A stretch of DNA of 64,000 nucleotides from contig NZ_CP063144.1 of the NCBI RefSeq assembly GCF_014962245.1, positions 300,582 to 364,581 of the forward strand, read 5' to 3'. Shown here piece by piece: positions 34,771 through 43,679 of the stretch. Numbering within the stretch: position 1 is the stretch's first letter; every line of letters starts with the position of its first letter. Source of the DNA: Thermosphaera aggregans (GTDB taxonomy: Archaea; Thermoproteota; Thermoprotei_A; Sulfolobales; Desulfurococcaceae). A program made the position numbers and the translations under genes. The notes beneath the pieces were generated by a model. That model was not told the DNA's origin. It did not search any database and saw only the letters and a program-made list of their open reading frames with translations.

Positions 34771-35058
34771 TTACGGAGGCGGTCTTATCCCCCCTCTCCA
34801 TCCCCGCTCGAACGTGCTGTAGAGGCCGGACTGCCAAGGGCTAGGTTGCAACTTAACCTCCTCCTTAATCTTCTCGGCGGCTTTCCTGTCCACGTTTTCA
34901 TCTGCCTGCTTCACGGCTAGGTAGGTTTCATGTACTATTAGCGAGAGGCGCTGAGGCAGGGACATACCTAGCAACACGCAAATTTCGGCAAGCTCGTCAA
35001 CATATATCCCTGGCAGTTTAACGCTTTCATACTCAACCCTAATCCTACTCCATGGCAC
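34771..35058 (-). CDS. Small hypothetical protein
   Basis: A 95-residue frame starting at ATG 35058. The middle (LAEICVLLGMSLPQRLSLIVHETYLAVKQ, read in two parts) looks helical and protein-like, while the Pro/Arg/Gly-rich end does not. Not recognised. It lies at the edge of the accessory region, upstream of and divergent from the Lhr-type helicase. 34575-34770 otherwise contains only the solitary repeat. Confidence 0.4.
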   Translation of the reverse strand: MPWSRIRVEYESVKLPGIYVDELAEICVLLGMSLPQRLSLIVHETYLAVKQADENVDRKAAEKIKEEVKLQPSPWQSGLYSTFERGWRGGIRPPP

Positions 35059-35225
35059 GCATTCATTCCAGTAAATTGTTGCTCAAATCCCATTGAATGG
35101 AGGAACCCAAGTAAGAGTAGGGTGGGAGTCAGGAAACGCTTTGACTTTGCTGAGATCTGCCTGAGAGCTTTTCCGCCACCAACTTCGCCCTTATTAGGAT
35201 AAAAGGGTTATATGGATATGTATGC

Positions 35226-38045
35226 TTGGATGTTGAAATGCCTGGGAAGATTGCTGAGTGCTTGAAAAGCCTTGGCTATGAGAGATTCACCGAGCTTCAG
35301 AGGAGGAGTTTTGAAAGCATTGCTCTCAGGAATTCTTCAACGCTCATAGTTGCCCCGACCGGGAGCGGTAAGACCGAGGCTGCTGTAATCCCTGTGATGT
35401 ACTCGATCCTTAAGCAGGGGTTGAAGCCTATTGCATGCATATATATCACCCCGCTTAGAGCGCTTAACAGGGATATTGAGAAGCGTTTGAAAAAGCTTGC
35501 AGAATGCTTCGGCCTCGAGATCTCGCTTAAACACGGCGACACCCCTGAAACAGTTAGGAAAGCCATTCTTGAAAACCCGCCCCACATACTCGTCACAACC
35601 CCGGAGAACTTCAACTACATCATGGTTAACGAGAAGCTCGCCCCCAGCCTCGCAAACCTCAGGTTCATAGTTTTCGACGAGTTCCACGAGCTCCTCGAGA
35701 GCAAGAGAGGGTTGCTCGCCTTCACGACAAGCTTCCTGCTCGAGAAGAAGCTTGGGAGGAGACTTGTGAAAATAGCCTTGTCAGCAACCCTTTCAAACCC
35801 TGAGAGAGCCGGGGAGATCCTTGCATGGGGGGAGAAGCCAAGCCTTGTAGAGGACTCAACGGTTAAGAAGATGAGCATCACAGTAGAGGTGCCAGAGTGC
35901 AACAGCGACCTGTGCTTCCAGGTGAAAAATATTATCGGCGATGAGAAACAGGCTGCGAGGATTGCGAGAATAATAGAGCTCGTTGAGAAGCACGCGGGAG
36001 TGTTAATCTTCGTAAACACGAGATCCCTGGCGGAGAGGCTTGGCTCCCTGTTGAAAACCATCCCTGAGAAGCTCGGGCTCCCCGGGCTAAGGGTTGAAGT
36101 ACACCACGGTAGCCTCTCGAGAAGCCACAGAGAGAGCGTTGAATCATCCTTTAAGAAGCGTGAAGTTAAAGCACTGGTTTCAACCTCGAGCATGGAGCTC
36201 GGCATAGACGTAGGCCACGTAGACCTCGTAATCCAGTACCTGTCGCCCAGGCAGGCTACCAGGCTCACGCAGAGAGTTGGCAGAAGCGGGCACAGGCTCA
36301 CGGGGGAGTCCAAGGGCGTTGTCCTAAGCATGGATAACACCATACACTTCCTCGAATCCCTAGTGCTCGCTAAGAGAACGGTTGAGAAAGCGATTGAGAA
36401 GGAAGAGATAATATATTCCCCTCTCGACGTCCTAGCCTACGCCATGGCTGTTGAATCACTCCTCTTCAAAGAAGGCTTCAGCAAGGAGGGCTTCTACACC
36501 GAGATAAAGCAACACCCTCTCTACAAGGATTTGACAACTGAGGAGTATGAGAAGCTGGTGGATTACATGGTTTACACGAGGATACTCCGAGAAGAAGCCG
36601 GGATCCTCAGGCACACCAGGAAGACAAGGATTTACCTCTACAAAACCTCCATGATCCCCTCCAGCAGGGATGTAATGGTCGTCGAGGCTGCGAGCAACAG
36701 GAGGATTGGGAGTTTAAACGAGGAGTACGTGGTTTTAAACGTGAACCCCGGCGACACCATCATAATCGGGGGCAACGCGTGGAGGGTTGTAGGCTACGAT
36801 GACGCCGAGGCCAAGCTGTACGTTGAGAAAACAGCTGCAAGCATTGAGGAAGCCCTAATACCCCACTGGGAAGGGGAGAACATACCGGTTGAATACGACG
36901 TCGCCGAGGAGGTGGGCAGGCTTATCACTTACTTGAAAACCCATGGGGAAATACCCGGCGACTATGCGGCCTCCGCCCCGGGGAGGACAAGGGTTGAGGT
37001 TGCCGAAGACCTCTGCGGCTGGGAGAAGATATGCGTGGACTACGTGGAGGAGTTGCGGTCAGTACTCGTCACTGTTTACGGTGGAAGCAAGGTTAACAAC
37101 CTTTTAAGGGAAATCCTGGCAACCGTTCTCAAGAACCGGCTCCCACACGTGGATGTTGAATCATACTCATCACCCTACACGCTGGTTTTAAGGATAAAAG
37201 GATACCACACGCCGAGAGAGGTGACCGGGATTGTCCAGGAGGCGCTGGCAAGGCTGGGGAGCTATCTTGATAGAGACTTCCTCAAACAGGTTGCGAGGAA
37301 CGGGAAGGCTCTCTACTGGAGGATATTCCAGGTTGGGCAGAGGTTCGGCGCGATAACCCCTGGTGAAACAAGGGTTTCCAAGACAATGCTCGAAGCCTTT
37401 GTAGACACCGTGATAGGTGATGAAGCCTTCAGGGAGGTGCTGGTTAAAGACTACGATATTGATTCAGCAGCAGAGCTGGCTGAGAGGATTGCGAGGGGGG
37501 ATGTAAGGGTTGAGGCAAGGTATTTCGAGAAGCTTGGGCAGGGACACCTGGAGCTCCTAGGATACATCGAGATCCCGGTCGCATCCTCCATCATAACCCT
37601 AGACAGGGAGCAGTATGCTGAGAGGCTTTTCAACAGGCGTGCCAGACTCCTCTGCATAAGATGCGGGTACGAGGTATCCGGGACGGTTAGGGAGCTGGCA
37701 AAGATGGAGAAGTACGTCTGCCCCAAGTGCAAAACCGCTACGCTAGCCCTTGTCAAGACTGATGGGGAGGAGGAGAAAAAGGTTATCGCCAAGGCTAGGA
37801 GAGGTGAGAGGTTGACCAGTAGTGAGCAAGCCCTTCTCGAAGACCTTGCCAAGAGAGCCATAATACTCTACAAGCACGGGAAGACAGCGTTGCTAGCTCT
37901 CTCAGCAAGAGGCGTCGGCGCCTCCGAGGCTGCTAGAATACTCTCCAAGGTCAGCAGCGGCGGCGACCTTCTCAGCGAGATCTATGAGAGCGAGAAGAAG
38001 TATTTGAAAGCGAAGAAGTACATTGACGCGAAGAAGCAGTCCTAA
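35226..38045 (+). CDS. Lhr-type superfamily 2 helicase
   Basis: A 939-residue ATP-dependent helicase. Motifs are APTGSGKTEA (I, about residue 43), TPLRALNRD (Ia), TTPENF, VFDEFHELLE (II, DEFH), SATLSNP (III), STSSMELGIDVG (V) and QRVGRSGHR (VI). A winged-helix and Lhr-core-like region follows. The C-terminal part carries a zinc ribbon (CIRCG...CPKCK, about residues 810-840) and a charged helical tail. Archaeal Lhr proteins unwind DNA and RNA-DNA hybrids in repair or RNA metabolism. The zinc ribbon suggests the aLhr2-like group, but I cannot settle the subtype. Confidence 0.85.
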   Translation: MDVEMPGKIAECLKSLGYERFTELQRRSFESIALRNSSTLIVAPTGSGKTEAAVIPVMYSILKQGLKPIACIYITPLRALNRDIEKRLKKLAECFGLEISLKHGDTPETVRKAILENPPHILVTTPENFNYIMVNEKLAPSLANLRFIVFDEFHELLESKRGLLAFTTSFLLEKKLGRRLVKIALSATLSNPERAGEILAWGEKPSLVEDSTVKKMSITVEVPECNSDLCFQVKNIIGDEKQAARIARIIELVEKHAGVLIFVNTRSLAERLGSLLKTIPEKLGLPGLRVEVHHGSLSRSHRESVESSFKKREVKALVSTSSMELGIDVGHVDLVIQYLSPRQATRLTQRVGRSGHRLTGESKGVVLSMDNTIHFLESLVLAKRTVEKAIEKEEIIYSPLDVLAYAMAVESLLFKEGFSKEGFYTEIKQHPLYKDLTTEEYEKLVDYMVYTRILREEAGILRHTRKTRIYLYKTSMIPSSRDVMVVEAASNRRIGSLNEEYVVLNVNPGDTIIIGGNAWRVVGYDDAEAKLYVEKTAASIEEALIPHWEGENIPVEYDVAEEVGRLITYLKTHGEIPGDYAASAPGRTRVEVAEDLCGWEKICVDYVEELRSVLVTVYGGSKVNNLLREILATVLKNRLPHVDVESYSSPYTLVLRIKGYHTPREVTGIVQEALARLGSYLDRDFLKQVARNGKALYWRIFQVGQRFGAITPGETRVSKTMLEAFVDTVIGDEAFREVLVKDYDIDSAAELAERIARGDVRVEARYFEKLGQGHLELLGYIEIPVASSIITLDREQYAERLFNRRARLLCIRCGYEVSGTVRELAKMEKYVCPKCKTATLALVKTDGEEEKKVIAKARRGERLTSSEQALLEDLAKRAIILYKHGKTALLALSARGVGASEAARILSKVSSGGDLLSEIYESEKKYLKAKKYIDAKKQS

Positions 38046-38083
38046 AGCAGGAGCCAGGCCTACCCGCCCCGCCAGCATAGCCC

Positions 38084-40015
38084 TTAGCTGAACTTCAACC
38101 GCTTCCTCGAAGGCCTCTTGAAAGCTTTCGGGCTGTCCAGTATAAGCGGGACAACAACCTTCTCAACCAGCTGATCGCTTATAGGGCAGGATTCAAGATA
38201 CTGCCTCCTAACCTTCTCGTCAACCCTGCTCTCGAGCACTGGTCCCTGGGGAGTGAGCCTTGCAACCCCTCTCGGAGCCCACAGTATGCAGCTCCCGCAT
38301 TTAACACAGCCGTACATCCTGTAGATTATTTTTAAAACATCGACAAGGTCTTCAAGGCTTTCGCCAGGGGCGAAGGGCTTAGCCTCAACCATATCTTCCT
38401 TTATAATAATATTAGTGTTAGGGGTTGAGATCTCGACCACGCCATCTCCCTCCCCGTATGAGAAGCCGATTCCCTCCGTATTAGCTTTCAGAACACTCCT
38501 GTACCCGTCGCTGACAACCTTCCTGTTGAAAAATAGTTTCAACCCTTCCTCCCCCTGGGTTTTCGAGACGGGTGCAAGGTTGACGCTGCTTGCGAGAAGC
38601 CTCCTCCTATACTCATCCCTCCAGTCAATACTGTATCCTTGAACATGCCGTGCAATCCTCTTCTTAGCTGAAGCAGGCGTCAGCCACCTCCACAATCCAA
38701 GCTTAACCCACTCCTCAGGCTGGTTCAAGCTCCTCCTCCAGTACTCGAGAAGCCTCCTCCACCTCTCCCAGAGCTCGGGGTATGTTTCCTCAACATCCTT
38801 GAACTCTGCGAGAGTGCTCGAGGGGCATAGGAAGCATCCCAGCCTGTCGAAACCCTTCAAGTAGAGCTTGTTGAAGGGGAGGTTGTACTTGAAAATGTAG
38901 AGCCAGCCGGAAAGCTGCCCCCAGTACTGTATAGGGGATGTTGTCACCAGGTGTGGTATCCACTTATTCCTCCACACCCTGGGGCTCTTAGCCCTGTCGA
39001 GCGATTCGTAAGCTCTCTGGCCGACAATGTTGAACGCTCCATTAGGCCACAGGGCCCTTGTCAACCTCGCTATTGGAACCAGCTTCGCGATCTTGCAGCA
39101 CCACCTGTAATCCTTCCCCGGGGGGCCGAAGACCTCAACGCCCCGCCAGAACACGTCCCCTGCGGACGCTACGTGAAGCTTTAGCCCATACCTCTCCGAG
39201 ACTTCCTCGACATTACTGATGGTTTCCGGGAGCTCGAGCCCGGTGTCGTTGAAAACCATTTCACCCCCGCCCAGGGCTTTAACGGTCAGGTCCAGCGCTA
39301 TCAGGCTGTCCTTCCCGCCGCTGTAAGATATTATCACGGGCAGGCTGTACCTTGCGTGAAGCTTTTCGAGAAACCTCTTAGAAGATTCCTCGAGGGTTTT
39401 CAACCCCTCCTCGTTATGCTTCAACACGTCTTGAATGCTAGCCGCCCTCCCGCTGGTCTCCACTGGCCTTGACTTGTCGTGGAATGTTTTAACGATCACG
39501 AGCTTGTCACCGTACTTCTCAGCAAGGCCTCTAATCCTGTTCCTGGAATCCACCACCACGACCTGGTTGTCGCTAACCCCGGAGGCCTCCACCACCCTGC
39601 CCGTGTAGACTGGGCCGTCAACCCTTTGATCCTTGACAAGCTTCTCCTCGAGGGCGAGCACGGCTCCCGAGTAGGTTAGCCTGAACCTCCACTTCTCCCG
39701 GAACGGGTCGTAGTACAGCTGGCCGAGGACGTTGCCTGAGGCAACCACTTCCCACATATGGTCCCAGTGAGGGGTTTTGTTTAAAAGCACGAACTGGTTT
39801 TCGAAAAACCTGCGGTATAGCTCGGGGCTCCCGTACTCATGGGTTACAGCCTTCTCCAGCTTCTCAAGATCCCCCTGGAAGGCTGGGCGCGCGTCCCCGG
39901 GCTCCGACAGCCTCACCACGTAGTAAAGGTCTATCTCCTCCTGCCTCGGCTTGACAACAGGTATGTTCCGCCATGGATCCCAGTATATTCTCGCAACCCT
40001 AGGCCACATCCTCAA
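38084..40015 (-). CDS. PAPS reductase-family protein with PUA-like and Fe-S regions
   Basis: A 643-residue protein. The N-terminal 125 residues are specific to this archaeal group. A PUA-like RNA-binding segment (about 130-180, VYTGRVVEASGVSDNQVVVV) precedes the PP-loop ATP site ISYSGGKDSLIALD (about residue 231). Further Cys are in WCCK and GCFLCPSS, and a C-terminal Cys cluster (CVKCGSCILW...ESC) could hold an iron-sulfur centre. The PUA-like part and Fe-S pattern fit RNA thiolation better than sulfate reduction, but this is inference. It stands between the Lhr-type helicase and the divergent cedA1. Confidence 0.75.
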   Translation of the reverse strand: MRMWPRVARIYWDPWRNIPVVKPRQEEIDLYYVVRLSEPGDARPAFQGDLEKLEKAVTHEYGSPELYRRFFENQFVLLNKTPHWDHMWEVVASGNVLGQLYYDPFREKWRFRLTYSGAVLALEEKLVKDQRVDGPVYTGRVVEASGVSDNQVVVVDSRNRIRGLAEKYGDKLVIVKTFHDKSRPVETSGRAASIQDVLKHNEEGLKTLEESSKRFLEKLHARYSLPVIISYSGGKDSLIALDLTVKALGGGEMVFNDTGLELPETISNVEEVSERYGLKLHVASAGDVFWRGVEVFGPPGKDYRWCCKIAKLVPIARLTRALWPNGAFNIVGQRAYESLDRAKSPRVWRNKWIPHLVTTSPIQYWGQLSGWLYIFKYNLPFNKLYLKGFDRLGCFLCPSSTLAEFKDVEETYPELWERWRRLLEYWRRSLNQPEEWVKLGLWRWLTPASAKKRIARHVQGYSIDWRDEYRRRLLASSVNLAPVSKTQGEEGLKLFFNRKVVSDGYRSVLKANTEGIGFSYGEGDGVVEISTPNTNIIIKEDMVEAKPFAPGESLEDLVDVLKIIYRMYGCVKCGSCILWAPRGVARLTPQGPVLESRVDEKVRRQYLESCPISDQLVEKVVVPLILDSPKAFKRPSRKRLKFS

Positions 40016-40114
40016 TCAGCAACACCTATCTCCCTGAGAGCTTTGATTGGAAAACAGTATTTTATCCCGTAAGTTTCACCCAACCCGCCTCGTAATCTAA
40101 ATGCGATACATACG

Positions 40115-40387
40115 GTGTCAGGCTTGGACATGCTGGAGTTTGTGAGAAACCTTACCCTGGCGATTGTTGGGTTAGCATGGGTGGTTTTCATGCTTTCCTG
40201 GGCTGTCGGCTGGGTTTTGAAAGGCCTTCCACTACCGTTTATAAGGGTTAAGAAGACTGGTGCGAGGATAATAGAGGATACTGTGTGGGCTGCATTCTGG
40301 CTTGCAATGGGCACTACAGTGTTCGCTGCCATATCGTACGTGGTATCAGTGGTCTACCAGCCGATGCCCCCGCCCCCCACGGTTTAA
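40115..40387 (+). CDS. cedA1: CedA1, pilin-like subunit of the Ced DNA importer
   Basis: A 90-residue protein with two membrane helices (about residues 12-34 and 52-78) joined by a short basic loop GLPLPFIRVKKTGARI. CedA1 homologues form conjugation-pilus-like filaments in related Crenarchaeota. The identification rests on size, topology and its place directly before cedA. A Pro-rich tail (PMPPPP) ends the protein. The start is GTG 40115. The loop and second helix resemble the N-terminus of CedA. Confidence 0.8.
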   Translation: MSGLDMLEFVRNLTLAIVGLAWVVFMLSWAVGWVLKGLPLPFIRVKKTGARIIEDTVWAAFWLAMGTTVFAAISYVVSVVYQPMPPPPTV

Positions 40388-40413
40388 CCTAGCGCTATGG
40401 CAACGGGTTGCCC

Positions 40414-41781
40414 ATGGACTTTCTCGTAGCAGCCTTCTACCTCTCAGTACTCTCATACTACCTCGGCGTCCTGCTCAAAGCCCTCCCAATACCTGTTTAC
40501 GGTTTGAAAAAGCTTGCTAACGCTTTAATCATGGACGGCATCTACTCCGCAATCCTTGCTTTCTCGTTCAGGATCCTCCTGTGGCTCGTGGAATACTTAA
40601 GCGTCCTCCTAGGGGTTGACTGGGAGTACTACACCGCGTGGGTTTTAACAAGGCTTAACGAGCTCCTAGCCATGATAGGTGTTTTGAAAATCATAGGCTC
40701 ACTCCTCAGCAGGTCCGGGCTATCCTTCATCTCGACAGGGTTGATAAGCCCCTTGGCAAGCCACCTCGCAACTGTTTCAACAACCATCATAGTCATCTAC
40801 ACCGCCAGCAGTGTGGTTAACAGGCTGAGGGAGATGCTGATAGCTCTCGGCATAATGCTCCACGCAGTCCCCTTCAGGCTAACCAGGAGCGTGGGGGCAG
40901 CGGTGATATCGGTTTCAATAGTTTTCTCAACCGCTGCGCCCTTAATGCCCGTCTTCGTTGAAAAAGTCTCGCAGGGAACACCCCCCATCCCGTACAACCA
41001 GGGCGAGGTTTACACGGCCAGCCTACTCTTCAAGGACATGTTCAACAACCCCGTCGGCTACGCAGTCGTTGAGGGTTACGGGCCGGAGGGGGATTTAATC
41101 TACAGGTACCTTGTCAGCGAGAAAGGAGCTGTCTACAAATCCTTCTACAGCGGCGGGTTCCCAAGGTTTGAGCACACCCTTGTCCTCGGGTTCGCCGACA
41201 AGCAGTACATGGTAGTGTTCAACCCTTCGAAGCACGCTGTCAACGGAATGGTCAACGCTTCCCTGAAGCTGCCGGATGCGGCCTCCATAGGGGTTAACAG
41301 GATACTGTTCTTCAACTGCGAGGCTAAACCGGTGTCGTACTCCAAGGAGGGGAACAGCACGGTCGTGGTTGTTGAAACACGAGGCTCCTGCAGCGTTGAA
41401 GCATTCATACAGTCCGGGGACAACGCCGTAATCCTTGTCAACAATTCAAGGATTGAGGGATGGGTTAACGCTTCATGGAGCGGTTTAAGCTTGTTGAAAA
41501 CCGTTTTCGAAATACCTTCAGGCGTGTCAAACATAACTGTTAACGCGTGGTTTAAAGGGTATGCTAGACCATTCGTCGACGAGCACTACTTCACTGCATC
41601 GCTGATAGATGTCAACGTTCTCGAGCCGGAGTCGATGATATACTGGGTCTCCCTCGCAGTTGTCGACCTGATGATCCTTCCGCTAGTTTACACAGCCATG
41701 CTTGCAACTATTTCACTAACGGTTGCAAGACTTCTCGGAGGTGTCTCACCACGCGTGGCAAGGTTTTTCACAGGGGTTTGA
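40414..41781 (+). CDS. cedA: CedA, membrane channel component of the Ced DNA importer
   Basis: A 455-residue membrane protein. The N-terminal half has about six hydrophobic segments; a large extracellular beta-rich domain (about residues 200-410) with N-glycosylation-type sites (NASLK, NNSRI, NASWS) follows; a final membrane segment (LAVVDLMILPLVYTAMLATI) ends it. CedA is the central membrane part of the crenarchaeal exchange-of-DNA system, which takes up chromosomal DNA from partner cells, for example after UV damage. TTG 40408 is an alternative start. It overlaps cedA2 by four bases. Confidence 0.8.
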   Translation: MDFLVAAFYLSVLSYYLGVLLKALPIPVYGLKKLANALIMDGIYSAILAFSFRILLWLVEYLSVLLGVDWEYYTAWVLTRLNELLAMIGVLKIIGSLLSRSGLSFISTGLISPLASHLATVSTTIIVIYTASSVVNRLREMLIALGIMLHAVPFRLTRSVGAAVISVSIVFSTAAPLMPVFVEKVSQGTPPIPYNQGEVYTASLLFKDMFNNPVGYAVVEGYGPEGDLIYRYLVSEKGAVYKSFYSGGFPRFEHTLVLGFADKQYMVVFNPSKHAVNGMVNASLKLPDAASIGVNRILFFNCEAKPVSYSKEGNSTVVVVETRGSCSVEAFIQSGDNAVILVNNSRIEGWVNASWSGLSLLKTVFEIPSGVSNITVNAWFKGYARPFVDEHYFTASLIDVNVLEPESMIYWVSLAVVDLMILPLVYTAMLATISLTVARLLGGVSPRVARFFTGV

Positions 41782-41939
41782 GAAATCCTCGGCTACTTCT
41801 AACAGCACTATCCCTGATCCTGGCCCTAGCGTGTTTTCTGAACGGTGAATATGGTGCTGCTTTAGCTATTGCTTCAACAGCGGTTTTCCTCGAGCTTGTT
41901 TCAAGGTGGGCTGGTGTTGAAGATTATAGAGAGGATTAA
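41778..41939 (+). CDS. cedA2: CedA2, small membrane subunit of the Ced DNA importer
   Basis: A 53-residue protein too short for most gene finders. It starts at TTG 41778, overlapping the cedA stop (TTGA), and ends at TAA 41937-41939. Two hydrophobic segments (LLLTALSLILALACFL and AALAIASTAVFLEL) are followed by a charged tail. Sulfolobus Ced clusters carry a small two-helix CedA2 next to CedA, and size, topology and position agree. Sequence similarity alone would be weak at this length. Confidence 0.7.
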   Translation: MRNPRLLLTALSLILALACFLNGEYGAALAIASTAVFLELVSRWAGVEDYRED

Positions 41940-43530
41940 GTCGAGCCTTGGCCTCGTGAGCGGGGATTTGAGAATAGAGCCGCCGGATCTTGTTACACTC
42001 TTTGGGGAGAAGGGAGTGATCGTGTCCAGGATCCTTGTCTGCGACAGCGTGGACTACTCTGTCAGGGATTTCAACGAGTCCTCGGCGAGAAAGTATGTTG
42101 AAACCTTTGCCTCAATACTCGACAAGCTCCCGGTTAACTCCGAGGTAAGGATTGTCAAGGATGAGGTTGATTTGAAATGGTTTGCCCGAAGGCTTGTCAA
42201 CGAGATCCTGAACACCAGGGTCAAGCTGGAGGGGTCGCAGGATGAGCACAGCAGGGTTAAGCACAGGGTGAAGCTTGAAGTCCTGAGCAAGCTCTACGAG
42301 GCCTTGCTTAAAGGCGAACCCTTCACCAGCACCGTCCTCCTGGTCAAGATAAGGGTGTTCGCAAGGAGCGTGGAGGAGGCTAGGTCTCTTCTCGAATACC
42401 ATGAGTCAGCTGTTTCAAGAGTTTTCAAAACATACTACGGCTTAACCCTGAGGAGGGCTTCGAAGAGCGAGCTGGTGAGGATTTTAAGACTGGACCTCAA
42501 CCTTGAAGCATTCAACAATATACAACCCGTTGTTTCAGAATCGAGGAGGCTTGGCTTCATACACCCGTTCCCTCCTGAGAAGAAGAGCGTGTTCACGGAC
42601 GGTGTCTTCCTAGGGGTTGACCTGAGGGATAACAGGCCTGTTCAAATACCTGTCGAACAACTCTACAAGCACATGGTTGTCATAGGCCCAACCGGAAGGG
42701 GGAAGACAGCTCTGCTCGCATCCTTGATAGAGTCTGCAAGCGTATTCGACGAGTTGAAAACCCTCTCCATAGACTTCAAAGGAGACTTGGCAAAGTACCT
42801 CCCCCAGGGGTTGACGAGGGTTTTAACCCCCGAGGATGTTGTGGTGAACCTTGCCCACAAGCCCCGCTGGCTGAGCGATGCTGACTGGAGGATGATAGTG
42901 GTTGACTCCTTGTCAACCTCCCTGAACACGGATCCTGGCAGGGTTCTCGAAGCGCTTGAACTAGTCGAGGGATCAGGGATCACCGCTCTCCTCCACCGGG
43001 GCGAGGGCTCAGTGCTCCTCCCATTGTTCGAGCTTTTCAACAGGCCTCCGAGATACGAGCTTCTCGAAAGCATTCACAAGGAGAACGTGCTTTTACAGCT
43101 CCAGGGCAGGAGCATACTGTTCCAAAACGTGTACGCTGGCATCGTGATAGGGGTTTTGAGAAACGGGCTTTCAAGAAGGGAGGGCTTCAGCAACCTACTC
43201 GTGATCGATGAGGCGTGGAGGGTTAGCAGGCTCCGCTCACTGGTCGAGCTGGTTAAGGAGGGGAGGAGCTGGAGGGTTGGCGTTGTAATAGCTACTCAGA
43301 ACCCTGGGGATGTTCCGAGAGAAATACTTGAGAATGCTTCAAACCTTGTATTCTTCGGCTCCCTTGACGCTGACTACGTTGAGAAAGTGGTTAAGTCGAC
43401 AGGGGTTGGGGCTGAATACGCACAGCGCATCATGAAGCTGGGGATTGGGGAAGCACTCTACGTTAACACTGAGGAGGCGGCTCCCGTTCTATTAAGGGTT
43501 AAAACACCCATGGGCTTAAACAGCTCGTGA
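41914..43530 (+). CDS. cedB: CedB, HerA/VirB4-like ATPase of the Ced DNA importer
   Basis: A 538-residue motor ATPase. The N-terminal 240 residues resemble the variable domain of VirB4/TraC-type proteins. Walker A is VIGPTGRGKTALLA (about residue 258), Walker B LLVIDEAWRV and the sensor part WRVGVVIATQNPGD. CedB is thought to drive DNA movement through CedA and is related to conjugation ATPases. The frame is open from 41869, but GTG 41914 or TTG 41917 gives a shorter overlap with cedA2. It completes a four-gene cluster with no gaps. Confidence 0.82.
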   Translation: MLKIIERIKSSLGLVSGDLRIEPPDLVTLFGEKGVIVSRILVCDSVDYSVRDFNESSARKYVETFASILDKLPVNSEVRIVKDEVDLKWFARRLVNEILNTRVKLEGSQDEHSRVKHRVKLEVLSKLYEALLKGEPFTSTVLLVKIRVFARSVEEARSLLEYHESAVSRVFKTYYGLTLRRASKSELVRILRLDLNLEAFNNIQPVVSESRRLGFIHPFPPEKKSVFTDGVFLGVDLRDNRPVQIPVEQLYKHMVVIGPTGRGKTALLASLIESASVFDELKTLSIDFKGDLAKYLPQGLTRVLTPEDVVVNLAHKPRWLSDADWRMIVVDSLSTSLNTDPGRVLEALELVEGSGITALLHRGEGSVLLPLFELFNRPPRYELLESIHKENVLLQLQGRSILFQNVYAGIVIGVLRNGLSRREGFSNLLVIDEAWRVSRLRSLVELVKEGRSWRVGVVIATQNPGDVPREILENASNLVFFGSLDADYVEKVVKSTGVGAEYAQRIMKLGIGEALYVNTEEAAPVLLRVKTPMGLNSS

Positions 43531-43587
43531 TTTAAAACCCTTTCAAAGCATTAAAAACTCTCAGTGGTTTCAGAGAGGTGTTGGCTG

Positions 43588-43671
43588 ATGGGCGGTAGGC
43601 AGAGAACAACCATTTTCATGACCAAGGAAAAAGTCAGGCCCGGGGAGAAGCAGGCTAAGGAGAAGCAATAG
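43588..43671 (+). CDS. Candidate basic microprotein
   Basis: ATG 43588 follows a GAGAGGTG ribosome site at 43573-43580 with good spacing and opens a 27-residue, Lys/Arg/Gln-rich frame (MGGRQRTTIFMTKEKVRPGE and a charged end) that stops eight bases before the SPOUT gene. It could be a small ribosome- or RNA-associated protein, or a leader peptide. No family recognised. Confidence 0.4.
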   Translation: MGGRQRTTIFMTKEKVRPGEKQAKEKQ

Positions 43672-43679
43672 GGTTTTAA

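Noticed and set aside
34581-34844. Plus-strand frame of 87 codons
   Set aside because: Composition is not protein-like (Cys/Arg/Pro-rich end) and it overlaps the CRISPR-like repeat and the opposite-strand frame; no ribosome site.
36920-37700. Inteins or introns in the Lhr-type helicase
   Set aside because: All helicase motifs and the zinc ribbon are in one uninterrupted frame with normal spacing.
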